From Thermoplasmata archaeon (GTDB lineage Archaea > Thermoplasmatota > Thermoplasmata > Lutacidiplasmatales > UBA184), in contig DAHVCH010000003.1 in the NCBI GenBank assembly GCA_027314165.1, positions 19,038 to 83,037 of the forward strand: a stretch of 64,000 nucleotides of DNA. Direction: 5' to 3'. Within the stretch, counting starts at the first letter, position 1. Each line of letters starts with the position of its first letter. A model generated the notes under the pieces. That model did not search any database, was not told the origin of the DNA, and saw only the letters and a program-made list of their open reading frames with translations. Positions 41,540 to 50,135 of the stretch are shown piece by piece. Made by a program: the position numbers and the translations under genes.

Positions 41540-43006
41540 TCAGCGCCCTGGACCGGCCGTCCGCTTCGTGCGCCCCGTCTGCTCCCAGAACTTCCCGGGA
41601 TTGAGGACCCCGTAGGGGTCGAGCGCGTCCTTGAGGTGGCGCAGCGCCCGAGCGCTTGCGAGCCCGTGCTCCCGCACGTAGGCCTCCGCCTTGAACGAAC
41701 CCAACCCGTGCTCGGAACTGGCCGTGCCACCCAGGGACCAGGCGAGCCGCCAGAGGTCCCGACGGACCATCCGGGCGACGGAGGAGGAGGGAGGGACCGC
41801 GAAGTTGGGATGGAGCGTCCCTTCCCCCAGATGGGCGTACAGGACAAGGCCGACCCCGCGACGCTGGGCCAGGGCGCGGACCCCGTCCATGAGCGCGTCC
41901 CACTTCGAGAGCGGCACGGCCACGTCCTCTCGAACGCGCGGACCCACCTGGGCGTCCAGCAGCGCCCCCGCCTTCCCTCGGGCCCTCCACAGCCCGTCCG
42001 CGTCCTCGAACGGGCGGACCGGTCCCTCGATCCCCAGCGGGCGCAGCCCCCGCCCCCATCGTGAGGGGACGTCTTCCACGATCTCCCTCGGAACTTCGAC
42101 CTCGAGCAGCAGGGCCCCGCTTCCCGACGGAAGGGGGAGGCCCACGCCCCGGGCCAGCTCGGAGGCGACACGCGCGTCCACCCACTCGACGGCCGAGAGG
42201 CCCTCGCGACGTGCCCACTGGAGTCCCTGAGCGATCCGGCCCAGGGACGCCCTCTCCGGGACCGGTGCGAGGAGGCCGATCCTCCGAGCCGGAAGGGGTG
42301 CGACGCGCAGGGTGAGCTCCGTGAGGATCCCGAGCGTCCCCTCGCTCCCGAGGAGAGAGGGCAAGAGGTCGACGCCCGCCGACCGCTTCCAGGTGAGCGT
42401 CCCCACCTCGACGGTCTCTCCCGTCCCCAGGACCGCCCGCGCGCGAAGGACCCAGGCCCGGGTGGGGCCGTAGCGGAACGAGCGGAACCCCGAGGCGTTG
42501 GTTGCGGCGTTCCCTCCGAGGGTCGAGGACTCCCAGCTCCCGGGGTTCGGGGGATAGAAGAGACCCCTCGGGCGGAGGAGCTCCTGGAGTCGATAGTTGA
42601 TGAGACCCGGCTGGACCCGGACCCAGAGGTCCTCCTCGTTCACCTCGAGCAGCTGGTCCCACCCGGAGAGGTCCACGACCAGGCCCCCCCGTACCGGCGC
42701 GCTCTCCCCGTCGAGCGAGGTACCCCCGCCGCGAGCGACGAGCGGCACGCCCCTGGGACCCGCCCACCGGACGAGCGCCACGAGGTCGCGCTCGTGGGTG
42801 GGTCGGACGCGTCCCCAAGGTCGGCCCTCCGCCCCGGACTTGTCATGGTCCACCTCCTCGAGCGAGGCGGGGCCCCGGTCCACGAGACGCTCCAGTGCGC
42901 GCGGGAGCTTCGGCCCCTCGCCCGCCGCGCGAGAGACCGCCCGCGGAGCGTGCGGAGCCGTAGCGGTGGGGCGAGCATGGGAGACCGCCCGCCTCGCTCG
43001 CGCCAT
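41540..43006 (-). CDS. FAD-linked oxidase (GlcD / D-lactate dehydrogenase family)
   Basis: 488 residues of the vanillyl-alcohol-oxidase-type flavoprotein family. N-terminal PCMH FAD domain: VPLVARGGGTSLDGESAPVRGGLVVDL, GGNAATNASGF and LLGSEGTLGILTELTLRV. The C-terminal cap has LVLYAHLGEGTLHPNF (metal/active-site His), SSEHGLGSFKAE and LKDALDPYGVLNPGKFW. Likely oxidises a 2-hydroxy acid such as glycolate or D-lactate, probably membrane-associated through a redox partner. A short ORF (43009-43074) sits directly upstream and the only clear TATA box precedes that, so this gene may be translated from a bicistronic leader. Confidence 0.9.
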   Translation of the reverse strand: MARARRAVSHARPTATAPHAPRAVSRAAGEGPKLPRALERLVDRGPASLEEVDHDKSGAEGRPWGRVRPTHERDLVALVRWAGPRGVPLVARGGGTSLDGESAPVRGGLVVDLSGWDQLLEVNEEDLWVRVQPGLINYRLQELLRPRGLFYPPNPGSWESSTLGGNAATNASGFRSFRYGPTRAWVLRARAVLGTGETVEVGTLTWKRSAGVDLLPSLLGSEGTLGILTELTLRVAPLPARRIGLLAPVPERASLGRIAQGLQWARREGLSAVEWVDARVASELARGVGLPLPSGSGALLLEVEVPREIVEDVPSRWGRGLRPLGIEGPVRPFEDADGLWRARGKAGALLDAQVGPRVREDVAVPLSKWDALMDGVRALAQRRGVGLVLYAHLGEGTLHPNFAVPPSSSVARMVRRDLWRLAWSLGGTASSEHGLGSFKAEAYVREHGLASARALRHLKDALDPYGVLNPGKFWEQTGRTKRTAGPGR

Positions 43007-43008
43007 GC

Positions 43009-43074
43009 TCAGGCCGCCCCGTTCCCGAGCAGGGCCGTGAGCAGCTGCCGTTCATGGGGGCTCAGCTCCGGCAT
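43009..43074 (-). CDS. Short upstream ORF (21 codons) before the flavin oxidase gene
   Basis: Encodes MPELSPHERQLLTALLGNG and two Ala, then TGA, two bases before the ATG of the oxidase gene. A TTTAATC box at 43111-43117 lies about 40 bases before this ATG and is the only good promoter here. The peptide resembles the start of a winged helix as in archaeal PheS (LSPxERxLLxAL) and could be either a leader peptide or a leftover 5' end. Too short for certainty. Confidence 0.35.
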   Translation of the reverse strand: MPELSPHERQLLTALLGNGAA

Positions 43075-43208
43075 GGGTGCGGCTCCGCGAGAGGGGAGGG
43101 TCGCGGGGCCAGATTAAAGCCGTCCCGGATCGCGATCAACGCCTGCCGTGACATTCCACGGAAGAGGTTCCCGGGATGGTGGTGCGCCACCCTGCGGCGC
43201 CGCTCGCC

Positions 43209-46200
43209 CTACGGCTCCTCTTCGTCGGTGGAGGCGTGGAGCGGGTTCGGCTCGCTCTCCTCTCCCTCCTCCTCTTCCGCGGGGATGAAGGCGAGGAACC
43301 CGGAGGGCACCTTCTCCTTGCCCCGGTCCTGCTCTCCGCCCTCGGCCTTGGCGGCTCCCTTCCCCTTCCCCTTCCCCTTCCTCCGCGACCGCTCCCGCCT
43401 CCGCATCTCGACGGCGAGCAGGAGCGCCAACGTGATCGCGAAGGCCGCGGCCACCAGGACCACGAGGTACCAGGGCGTCGGGGAGGGGGGAGTGGAGCTC
43501 ACGGTGCCGTTCGTCGGATGGGGGGCGGGAGTGATCTCCAGCGGCGCGCTGGCGGTGGCGTTGCCCGCCACGGCGTAGAGGGTGTCCGCGCCCGGGGTGT
43601 CGCCCATCTGGACCAGGAACTCCACGGAGCCGTTCTGGAGCGTCCCGTTCTTCCGGGTCACGTCACCCAGACCGTCGGTGAGGACGAGGCTCCTGCCGCT
43701 CACGGGGTTGCCGTAGGCATCCCAACCTCCAGCATCCACCTCGACCCAGCCTCCGGTCGTCGTCGTCGGAGGTCGGGCGGTCAGGGTGAGCTGGGAGAGG
43801 AAGGAGGGAAGGACCGTGAAGTTGCCCTCGCTCGCGGCCAGGCCGCCCGCCTGCCCCCAGAGGGAGAAGCCGGTGCCCGCGCGCAGGAAGGCGACGTTGA
43901 CCCGCGCGACCCCGTCGACGAGGGTGAGGGTCGAGGGGGTGACGACGCCCCCGGGGACCCCGATCGCGGCCGTGCCGTTCCAGGTGGTGACCGGGGCCCC
44001 TGTGGCGTCCTGGACCTCGAGGGTCAGCGCCTGCGGGGCGCCGGCGGTGAGCGTCGCCGGCAGGGCGGAGAGCGAGAGCTTCGTCGGGACCTCTTGCACG
44101 GCGACGGAGAGGTTCACGCAGACGCCGAGCCCGCAAGCCTCGATGCGGTCGGACAGGCTGGGCGTCTGGATCTCGGCGGAGACCTCGCCCAGTCCGTTCG
44201 CGAGCATGACCTTGGTCGGCCGGAGGGTCCCGGTGAGGTCGCTCAACGTGAGCGTCGCGTTGCGCGGCGCCGTCGCACCGAACGGGTCGAGCGACGACGC
44301 GTTCAGCGCGAACGGGACGCCGGCCTCCACGGGGACGCCAGAGGCGACCGAGGCGACCGACAGGTTCCAGCGGACGTCGCGGACCAGCCAGTTGTCACCC
44401 AGGATGGTGTAGGGGCCGGCGTTCGTCGAGCCGATGCCCCCGTAGATCCACGTCCCGCCGCGACCGGCGTCGTACACGCAGCTCATCATGGCCCGTGGGA
44501 GCGGAGCCGGGTCGGCTCCGCCTCCTCCCGCGCGCCCCGGGGGGCTCCAGGCCGCGAGCGTGAAGCTCCCGTTCGCTCCCGCGCGCCAGACCGAGTTGTT
44601 GTACCCCACGGAGAGCAGGAAGACCCCGTCGATCCCGAACTCGTAGAGGTCCTCGTGCTCGACCGGATCGTAGGCCCCGCATCCGAACACCACGGCGGGG
44701 TCCTGCAGGGGCTTCGCGAGCTCCGTCCAGATGTGCGTCGTGAGGTTGAACGTCCAGGTGTCGTTGAGCGTGGTCACCCGGCTCGTGCACCCGGGGCTGG
44801 TGGGACCCGTGCCCCCGGCGAGGAGCGCGGTCCCGGGCGTCGCGCCCGTGGCGAAGAAGCTCCCGGCCCGGGGACCAGGGGACACGCCATTGGTGACGTT
44901 CGTCCAGCCGGAGGGAGAGAACTCCCAGGTGTCGTCCAGGAAGCGTGAGGTGACGATGGTGGGAAGTCCCGGGGCGCAGGTGGTCAGCCCACCGAACAGG
45001 TAGAATTCGTCCGTCCCGGGGACCGAGACGGTCCCCTGCGTCGCCCGGCCCGTGGGGGAGGGCCCTCCCCCCGTGATGTTGGTCCAGTCGCCCCCGAGGT
45101 GGTAGGCCCAGGTGTCGCCGAGCGCCCCCTGCGAGTTGAATCCCCCGAAGAGGACGAACTCGTCCAGCGGGGGAGGCAGGTAGGTGAGGGAGGCACCGGC
45201 GCGAGCGGGGGGGGTTTGGGGGGGGTGCTGCTCCATCCAGGTGCCCTGGGGGGAGAAGACCCAGGTGGCGTTGGTCTCGTTCAAGGTGAGCTGCGCGGCG
45301 TCGATGGCCGTGGCCCCCCCGAAGACGACGATGGCGCCGTTCACGGGGTCGTAGGCGACGGAGGGGAACGCGAGGGGCGGGGGGGCGCTCACGTTCAGCG
45401 CCGGGGTCCAGTTGGTCAGCGCGCTGAACTCGGCGAACTTCGTCCGGACCGGAAGGGGGCCCGAGGTCCCGGCCTGGGTCGTCGGGATGCCGCCGAAGAT
45501 GAGCATGGCGCCGAGGGAGGGATCGTAGGAGGAGGCGATGTCGAACTCCCCGCTCACGTTCTTCACGGGGAGCTGGGACCAGCCGGTGGAGGTCCCCGAG
45601 GTCGAGTTCCACGGGAGGAGCCAGGTCTGCTCGGAGGCGTAGGTCGTCGCGAGGTAGGCGCTGTAGGAGTAGGCGCCGCCAAAGAGCACCACCCCCTGCA
45701 TCCCCGGCAGGTACGCCATCGCCCCCAGCGCGGTGCCGGCCGTCATCCCCGCGGGCTGGGGCATCATCCCGAGGTTCCGGAAGACGTCGCTCGGTGTGAG
45801 CACGTAGGTGTTGTAGTAGTAGTGGTCCCCGGATCCGCTGGTCTCCACCCCACCGAAGAGAAGGATCCCGGCGTTGCCGGGGAGCGGGGTCCCCTCCATC
45901 CCCCAGAGGGCGCGGGGAACGTACCCCGACGGGTGGAGCGCGGACCACCCTGCCCCGGCGCTCCAGAGCCAGGTGTCGTTGAGGTTCGCCGAGCCGAACT
46001 GCCCCCCGTACAGCACCAACCCGCCCATGGCCGGGTCGCTCACCAACGTCCCATCTCCCCGCGGCGAGGGGGATGAGCCGGAGGGCAGGCAGGGGGTCCA
46101 TGGCCCGACCTGAGGGAGGACCCAGCAGTCCCCGAACGTGCCTCCGGGCGCGGAAGGCCCGTACCCTCCGAACAGCACGACGTCCCCCGACAGGGCGTCG

Positions 46201-46709
46201 TAGGCCATGGAGGCCGCGTACCGCGCTGGCGGCGAGCCCAAGCCCGAGAGGTTCGTCCACCGCCCGGTTCCCGAGTCGTATCCCCAGGTCGCGTTGAGCG
46301 CGGCGTTCGCCGCGTCAAGGCCCCCGAACAGGATGGTCATCCCGCGGGCGGGGTCGTAGGCCATCGAGGCCGCGAGCACCGCCGGCGGGAGGGAGGGGAC
46401 GGTGAGATTGCTCCAGGTGATCGTCGGGGGATCCGTGGCGGAGATGGAGGAGCCGAGCGGTTGGGGGGAACGGGCCAGCGAGAGGAGCTTCGACTCGGTC
46501 GCGGCCGCCGCGGGCCCCAACGCGGATACGGGTCCGGAGGCAGGGTTGGATACCGAGGTCGCCGGGACCCGCAGCACACCCCCGCCGCTCGTCGCGTGGG
46601 GGAGGGCCGCGCCGGCCGGGGGCCCGAGCGCACCAGGCGGGAGCGGAGGAAGGAGCAGGACCGCTGCGGTCAGTAGGGCCAGGATGACGAGAGCACCCCG
46701 GCAGAGCAT
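43209..46709 (-). CDS. Giant kelch/galactose-oxidase-type surface protein with C-terminal anchor
   Basis: 1166 residues. A signal peptide (hydrophobic residues 6-25, then PP-rich) is followed by at least ten kelch-like repeats of the form SMAYDPA..GMTILFGG..(N)DTW.Y....W, spanning about residues 110-760 and forming two beta-propellers by repeat count. Then Ig/BIg-like domains (LSALPATLTAGAPQALTLEV; QLTLTARPP), a transmembrane helix WYLVVLVAAAFAITLALLLAVEM near residue 1090, and a cytoplasmic Lys/Gly then Glu-rich tail. Many NxS/T sequons suggest S-layer-like glycosylation. ATG 46709 was chosen because GCTTATG (46734-46740) lies about 28 bases before it; the in-frame codons further upstream precede that box. 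Ligand unknown. Confidence 0.85.
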   Translation of the reverse strand: MLCRGALVILALLTAAVLLLPPLPPGALGPPAGAALPHATSGGGVLRVPATSVSNPASGPVSALGPAAAATESKLLSLARSPQPLGSSISATDPPTITWSNLTVPSLPPAVLAASMAYDPARGMTILFGGLDAANAALNATWGYDSGTGRWTNLSGLGSPPARYAASMAYDALSGDVVLFGGYGPSAPGGTFGDCWVLPQVGPWTPCLPSGSSPSPRGDGTLVSDPAMGGLVLYGGQFGSANLNDTWLWSAGAGWSALHPSGYVPRALWGMEGTPLPGNAGILLFGGVETSGSGDHYYYNTYVLTPSDVFRNLGMMPQPAGMTAGTALGAMAYLPGMQGVVLFGGAYSYSAYLATTYASEQTWLLPWNSTSGTSTGWSQLPVKNVSGEFDIASSYDPSLGAMLIFGGIPTTQAGTSGPLPVRTKFAEFSALTNWTPALNVSAPPPLAFPSVAYDPVNGAIVVFGGATAIDAAQLTLNETNATWVFSPQGTWMEQHPPQTPPARAGASLTYLPPPLDEFVLFGGFNSQGALGDTWAYHLGGDWTNITGGGPSPTGRATQGTVSVPGTDEFYLFGGLTTCAPGLPTIVTSRFLDDTWEFSPSGWTNVTNGVSPGPRAGSFFATGATPGTALLAGGTGPTSPGCTSRVTTLNDTWTFNLTTHIWTELAKPLQDPAVVFGCGAYDPVEHEDLYEFGIDGVFLLSVGYNNSVWRAGANGSFTLAAWSPPGRAGGGGADPAPLPRAMMSCVYDAGRGGTWIYGGIGSTNAGPYTILGDNWLVRDVRWNLSVASVASGVPVEAGVPFALNASSLDPFGATAPRNATLTLSDLTGTLRPTKVMLANGLGEVSAEIQTPSLSDRIEACGLGVCVNLSVAVQEVPTKLSLSALPATLTAGAPQALTLEVQDATGAPVTTWNGTAAIGVPGGVVTPSTLTLVDGVARVNVAFLRAGTGFSLWGQAGGLAASEGNFTVLPSFLSQLTLTARPPTTTTGGWVEVDAGGWDAYGNPVSGRSLVLTDGLGDVTRKNGTLQNGSVEFLVQMGDTPGADTLYAVAGNATASAPLEITPAPHPTNGTVSSTPPSPTPWYLVVLVAAAFAITLALLLAVEMRRRERSRRKGKGKGKGAAKAEGGEQDRGKEKVPSGFLAFIPAEEEEGEESEPNPLHASTDEEEP

Positions 46710-46733
46710 CGCTCTAAGATGCGCTAGGGGGGG

Positions 46734-46740
46734 CATAAGC
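46734..46740 (-). promoter_or_regulatory. TATA-like box of the kelch surface protein
   Basis: GCTTATG on the minus strand, about 28 bases before ATG 46709. Confidence 0.55.
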
Positions 46741-46926
46741 GTACAGGCAGACGCATCCCGGTGGTACAGGTCGGAGGACCACGTCGTCCAGGCCCCATCC
46801 GGCGACCTTCCCACCCGCGACCCGCCTTCCCTCCTCCCGACGGCCGACGAGCGGTCGAGGGCCCCCTCCGGATGGTCAGGCCGTCTCCCAACGCCACCGT
46901 GCAGACGGTAAGACCCCCGGAGTTAG
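46741..46926. other. Intergenic stretch upstream of the kelch gene, no gene seen
   Basis: About 185 bases with no convincing frame. On the minus strand it can fold with nested stems (GGTC/GACC enclosing CCGTCT/AGACGG near 46865-46910; ATCCGG/CCGGAT further on), but such pairing is common at this GC content. Together with the next features this makes a 399-base gap without a protein gene. Confidence 0.3.
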
Positions 46927-46934
46927 CTATATAG
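46927..46934. promoter_or_regulatory. Symmetric TATA box
   Basis: CTATATAG is the most canonical TATA sequence in the window and reads the same on both strands. No protein gene starts within 100 bases on either side, which suggests a non-coding transcript. Confidence 0.5.
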
Positions 46935-46955
46935 TCGGTCGGCGACATTGTACAC

Positions 46956-47058
46956 TTGGCCTCGGGCTCAGGTGGGGTAGCGTCTCCGGTGGCACCGTCC
47001 GCGAGACCAAGAGCCTACCCCACCCGGGCCTTCCCATTCCTGGCGCCGAAAGGCGCGC
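46956..47058 (+). ncRNA. Candidate structured non-coding RNA
   Basis: Starting about 25 bases after the symmetric TATA box, the strand folds as one long stem (GGGCTCAGGTGGGGTAG with CTACCCCACCCGGGCC, about 15 of 16 pairs), with an inner GTCTC/GAGAC helix and a CGGT-GGC-ACCG hairpin inside it. A second hairpin GCGCC-GAAA-GGCGC (47043-47056) has a GNRA tetraloop. No protein frame covers it. It does not match SRP RNA, RNase P RNA or 5S motifs that I know. It could also be two terminators or chance pairing in GC-rich DNA. Direction is inferred from the TATA spacing. Confidence 0.35.
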
Positions 47059-47108
47059 TCTAAGAACGGGCGATACGCCTGGGCCGGTGCGGCGTTGCTT
47101 CGCGCCGG

Positions 47109-47717
47109 TCACTTCGCTCGCGCGAGGGACTTCCGGGACCGGGATCTTCCCCGTGCCCTGAACTCGCGATCGAGCAGTCCGAAGGCGAGCTCCGTCCGCC
47201 ACTTTCCATCTTCGCGCCGGACCTCGCGGGCCCTGCCCTCGAGTCGGAAGCCCGCCCGGCGGAGCAGCTGTCGCGACCGGAGATTGGACGCGAAGACGTG
47301 GGCCCCGACCCGATGCATGCGCAGGGGCCCGAAGGCGAGCGCGAGCACCGCGCGGACCGCCTCGCTCCCGAGCCCCTGACCCCAGGAGCGGGGAGAGATC
47401 CAGTAGTACAGGACCGCGGAGGGGTCCGTGGGGTTGACGGAAAGCCCGACGAGCCCCAGGACTTCGCCCGACCAGGCCTCCTGCACCAGAAGGGTGAGAC
47501 CTTCGCCCGCCCTGGCGCGCCGCCGCAACCGACCGATGTACGACCGGGCACGGGTTGGAGTGAACGGGCTGGGCACGAACGTCCACCTGGAGACCCGCGG
47601 GTCGTCGCCCGCCCGCGAGAGCCCCTGGACGTCGGAAGGTCTGGGCGGGCGCAGGATCAGACGAGGCGTTCGAAGCGGAAGAGGCAAGCTCGCGAACCGA
47701 CCTCCGAGCTCGGGCAT
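47109..47717 (-). CDS. GNAT N-acetyltransferase (RimJ/RimL-like)
   Basis: 202 residues. RimJ/L pattern: LRTPRLILRPPRPSDV at the N-terminus, LYYWISPRSWGQGLGSEAVRAVL (acetyl-CoA loop), and HRVGAHVFASNLRSRQLLRRAGF near the end. May acetylate ribosomal or other protein N-termini, or small molecules; substrate not known. A TCTATCTTT box at about 47749-47757 lies 35 bases before the ATG. The tail is basic (SRSRKSLARAK). Confidence 0.88.
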   Translation of the reverse strand: MPELGGRFASLPLPLRTPRLILRPPRPSDVQGLSRAGDDPRVSRWTFVPSPFTPTRARSYIGRLRRRARAGEGLTLLVQEAWSGEVLGLVGLSVNPTDPSAVLYYWISPRSWGQGLGSEAVRAVLALAFGPLRMHRVGAHVFASNLRSRQLLRRAGFRLEGRAREVRREDGKWRTELAFGLLDREFRARGRSRSRKSLARAK

Positions 47718-47821
47718 GTTCTCCCCACCAACGTCCAGGAAGATGAGAGAAAAGATAGAGGGGAGAGAGGAAGGGTGCCCGAGGGGCCCTCCACGGGTCC
47801 GCCGTGCCGGGCCGGCGACCC

Positions 47822-49384
47822 CTATGCGGTCCGGCCCGGAACGACCTCGGGCCCGACCTCCGCAAGGAGGCTCCCGTCGGACAGCGCCTGGGCCAGGAGG
47901 GCGAGGTCGGGCGCCGGAGAGCGGTCCTCCGTGAGCGCGGGAACGCGGCGGCGGACCGCCGCGTGGATGGCCTCGGTCCCGGCCCCTCCGCGCGCGGGGC
48001 GTCGCTGCTCCAGGGCCTGAGCCGCCACCAGGAGCTCGATCGCCACGACCCTCCAGAGGTTCTCCAGGAGCTTCCGCGCCTTGGCCCCGCTGGTGGCCCC
48101 CATGCTGTTGAAGTCCTCCTGATTGGCGGAGGTCGGGAGCGAGTACGCGCTCGCCGGATGGACCAGCACCTGGTTCTCCGCCACCAGCGCGGCCGCCACG
48201 TAGGGGGGGATCATGTACCCGGAGGAGAACCCGGGAGTGGAGGAGAGGAAGGGGGAGAGGCCGCGGGAAAGGTCGGCGTCGACCAGGCGCGCCACCCTGC
48301 GCTCGCTGAACCCCCCGACGTACGACAGCCCGAGGGCGAGCGTGTCCAGCGTCAGCGCGAGAGGCTGGCCATGGAAGTTCCCTCCGGAGAGGAACTCGCC
48401 GTCGAAGACCAGAGGATTATCCGAGGCCGCGTTGAGCTCCCTCTCGGCCACCGTACGGGCCCAACCGAGGGCCATCCGGGTGGCTCCCAGCACCTGAGGG
48501 ATGCAGCGCAGCACGTAGGGGTCCTGGCCCTGGTACTCCCCCGGGGCGAGGGTGAGCGCGCTACCGTGGAGCAGCCCCCGCAGGTCTGCAGCCACTTCGC
48601 TCTGCGCGGGAAGGTTCCGCGCCTCGTGCAGACGCGGGTCGAGGGCGCCCAGGTTGCCCTTGAGCGCATCGAAGGAAAGCGCGGCGGCGAGGAGCGCTGA
48701 GCGCAGCAGCCGCTCTCCGTCATGGACGAGGAGCGCCAGGTCCCCCGCCATGAGGCAGGTCCCGTTCACCAGGCTGATCCCTTCCTTCTCCACGAGCGAG
48801 AGGGGAGCGAGGCCGGCCTCGCGCAGCGCCTTCGCGGCGGGGAGCGTCGTCCCGCCCTTCTGCTGCATCTCCCCTTCCCCGGTCAAGGCGAGGGCGAGGT
48901 GCGCGAGCGGGGCCAGGTCCCCGGAAGCCCCGACCGATCCCTGGCTCGGGACCGCGGGCACGACGTCCTGGTTGAGCGCGGAGAGCAGGAGCTCCACCAC
49001 CTCCACCCGGACCCCCGAGAAGCCCTTCGAGAGGCTGTTCGCCCGCAACAGCATCATGGACCGGACGATCTCTCGCGGCAGGAGCGGACCCACCCCGCTG
49101 GCGTGGGACCGGATCAGGTTCCTCTGGAGGGCCGGAAGCTGGTCCTTCGGGACCATCCGGTCGGAGAGACGGCCGAACCCCGTCGTGACCCCGTACACGG
49201 GACGGCCCTCGGCGACGGCCTTCGCCACGGCCGCCCTCGCCCGCTCCAGGTTGGCCTTCCCCTGGGGCGTGAGCTCGACCTTCCGCCCCCGTCGGGCGAC
49301 CTCGACCAGGTCCTCGATGGTCAGGTGCTGGCCATCGACCGGGAGCGCGTCCGGCACGGGGGAGGGGGGAGAGGGAGGGCGCAT
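47822..49384 (-). CDS. hutH: Histidine ammonia-lyase
   Basis: Deaminates histidine to urocanate, first step of histidine use. 520 residues. MIO cofactor precursor Ala153-Ser154-Gly155 in GSVGASGDLAPLAHLA, catalytic Tyr in RPVYGVTTGFG, and family blocks YQGQDPYVLRCIPQVLG, SDNPLVFDGE, GGNFHGQPLAL, and NQEDFNSMGA. No hutU, hutI or other hut genes are adjacent. ATG 49384 is used; GTG 49405 would place the start inside a perfect inverted repeat. No clear TATA box was seen, so transcription control is unknown. Confidence 0.95.
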   Translation of the reverse strand: MRPPSPPSPVPDALPVDGQHLTIEDLVEVARRGRKVELTPQGKANLERARAAVAKAVAEGRPVYGVTTGFGRLSDRMVPKDQLPALQRNLIRSHASGVGPLLPREIVRSMMLLRANSLSKGFSGVRVEVVELLLSALNQDVVPAVPSQGSVGASGDLAPLAHLALALTGEGEMQQKGGTTLPAAKALREAGLAPLSLVEKEGISLVNGTCLMAGDLALLVHDGERLLRSALLAAALSFDALKGNLGALDPRLHEARNLPAQSEVAADLRGLLHGSALTLAPGEYQGQDPYVLRCIPQVLGATRMALGWARTVAERELNAASDNPLVFDGEFLSGGNFHGQPLALTLDTLALGLSYVGGFSERRVARLVDADLSRGLSPFLSSTPGFSSGYMIPPYVAAALVAENQVLVHPASAYSLPTSANQEDFNSMGATSGAKARKLLENLWRVVAIELLVAAQALEQRRPARGGAGTEAIHAAVRRRVPALTEDRSPAPDLALLAQALSDGSLLAEVGPEVVPGRTA

Positions 49385-49403
49385 TAGGCATTCGGTGAGG
49401 GCC

Positions 49404-49424
49404 ACGCCCGCCGCGGGCGGGCGT
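49404..49424. promoter_or_regulatory. Perfect inverted repeat upstream of hutH
   Basis: ACGCCCGCC and GGCGGGCGT flank three bases. It lies 20 bases before the hutH ATG and could be an operator or a leader hairpin. Confidence 0.4.
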
Positions 49425-49444
49425 GCGCGACCACGGGATGGCTA

Positions 49445-49477
49445 GGAGCCCGAGCGTAGTAGTGCTACGGGCTCCTC
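49445..49477. repeat. Inverted repeat beside the transposase remnant
   Basis: AGGAGCCC and GGGCTCCT enclose GTAG/CTAC and a short loop. It sits exactly at the left border of the recognisable transposase frame and may be part of the element end or a terminator. Confidence 0.45.
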
Positions 49478-49478
49478 G

Positions 49479-49826
49479 TGGGCGCTCAAGAGCGGTCGAC
49501 GGCCCAAGGCGCTCTACGTCGACAATGGGAGCTGCTTCATCTCGAAGGAGTTCCGCGAGTACGGTGCGACCCGAGGGATCTCGGGGATCTATGGTCGGCC
49601 GTATCATCCCCAAGGTCGAGGGAAGCTCGAGCGGTCCCACGGGACGCTGACCCAGGAGCTCGTGGGCCGGACCCACTTCCGGTCCCTCTCCCACTTCCGT
49701 CGAGAGCTCTACGGCTACCGAGGGCGGTACAACCGGAGGCGCCTCCACGGAGGAATCGGATGGAGGACGCCCGCTGAGGTCTACCGCGACCCAAAGCTCA
49801 TGAGGCGTGGCTCGGTCAAGAGCTGA
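49479..49826 (+). pseudogene. C-terminal remnant of a DDE transposase (IS3/IS481-like integrase core)
   Basis: About 115 codons without a start. It encodes the second catalytic Asp in LYVDNGSCF, a YGRPYHPQGRGKLER block with the Glu of the DDE triad, and YNRRRLHGGIGWRTPAEVYRD, the usual end of rve-type integrase cores, then a stop. The first catalytic Asp and the DNA-binding N-terminus are missing, so it cannot be active. It marks the left side of the accessory island with the arsenic genes. No ORF of normal type covers it. Confidence 0.8.
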
Positions 49827-50107
49827 GAACCGGGGCCACAGGGGTCGTCAGCTCCCGGGGCCACATCCCCTGTAACTGCACAGTTAAGGAGCTCGGGCCG
49901 GAGGCCGTCGCGAAGGTCCGCCACGCCTACCGCGAGACGGAGCTCGTGGAGGCGAGCCCGGGAGGGGGCTCGCCCGAAGGCGGGGCCCTCCTGCCACGTT
50001 CGAGAACCCCGACCCCTGGGATCTTCACGCGGCCATCGGGGTGCCGGCACCGCCGTTGGAGGTGCGAGGAGTCCTCACGGCGCGACCTTGTCGTGTAGAC
50101 ACGTACC
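49827..50107. other. Intergenic scar between transposase remnant and arsR
   Basis: Holds an inverted pair ACAGGGG (49838-49844) and CCCCTGT (49867-49873), a direct repeat GGGGCCACA (49832, 49857) and a 12-bp palindrome AACTGCACAGTT (49874-49885). The first two could be the right end of the old insertion sequence. The rest has no convincing gene. Confidence 0.4.
50064..50084. repeat. Weak third copy of the hairpin element
   Basis: GCGAGGA-G-TCCTCACGG resembles the GTGAGGA..TCCTCACG core found at 52509 and 53483. It lies just before the ars promoter. Similarity is limited to the stem. Confidence 0.3.
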
Positions 50108-50115
50108 TACATATA
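50107..50115 (+). promoter_or_regulatory. TATA box of the arsenic operon
   Basis: CTACATATATC ends about 25 bases before ATG 50136, so arsR would be leaderless. The neighbouring GTAGACACGTACCTAC (inverted GTAG/CTAC) overlaps the box and is a candidate ArsR operator. Confidence 0.6.
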
Positions 50116-50135
50116 TCATGTCGTTCTCCATCAAC

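Noticed and set aside
43009..43074. A full second pheS gene
   Set aside because: Only about 20 codons resemble PheS and the frame stops; no aminoacylation domain follows.
46956..47058. RNase P RNA, SRP RNA or 5S rRNA
   Set aside because: None of the conserved core motifs of these RNAs could be found on either strand, so only a generic structured RNA is suggested.
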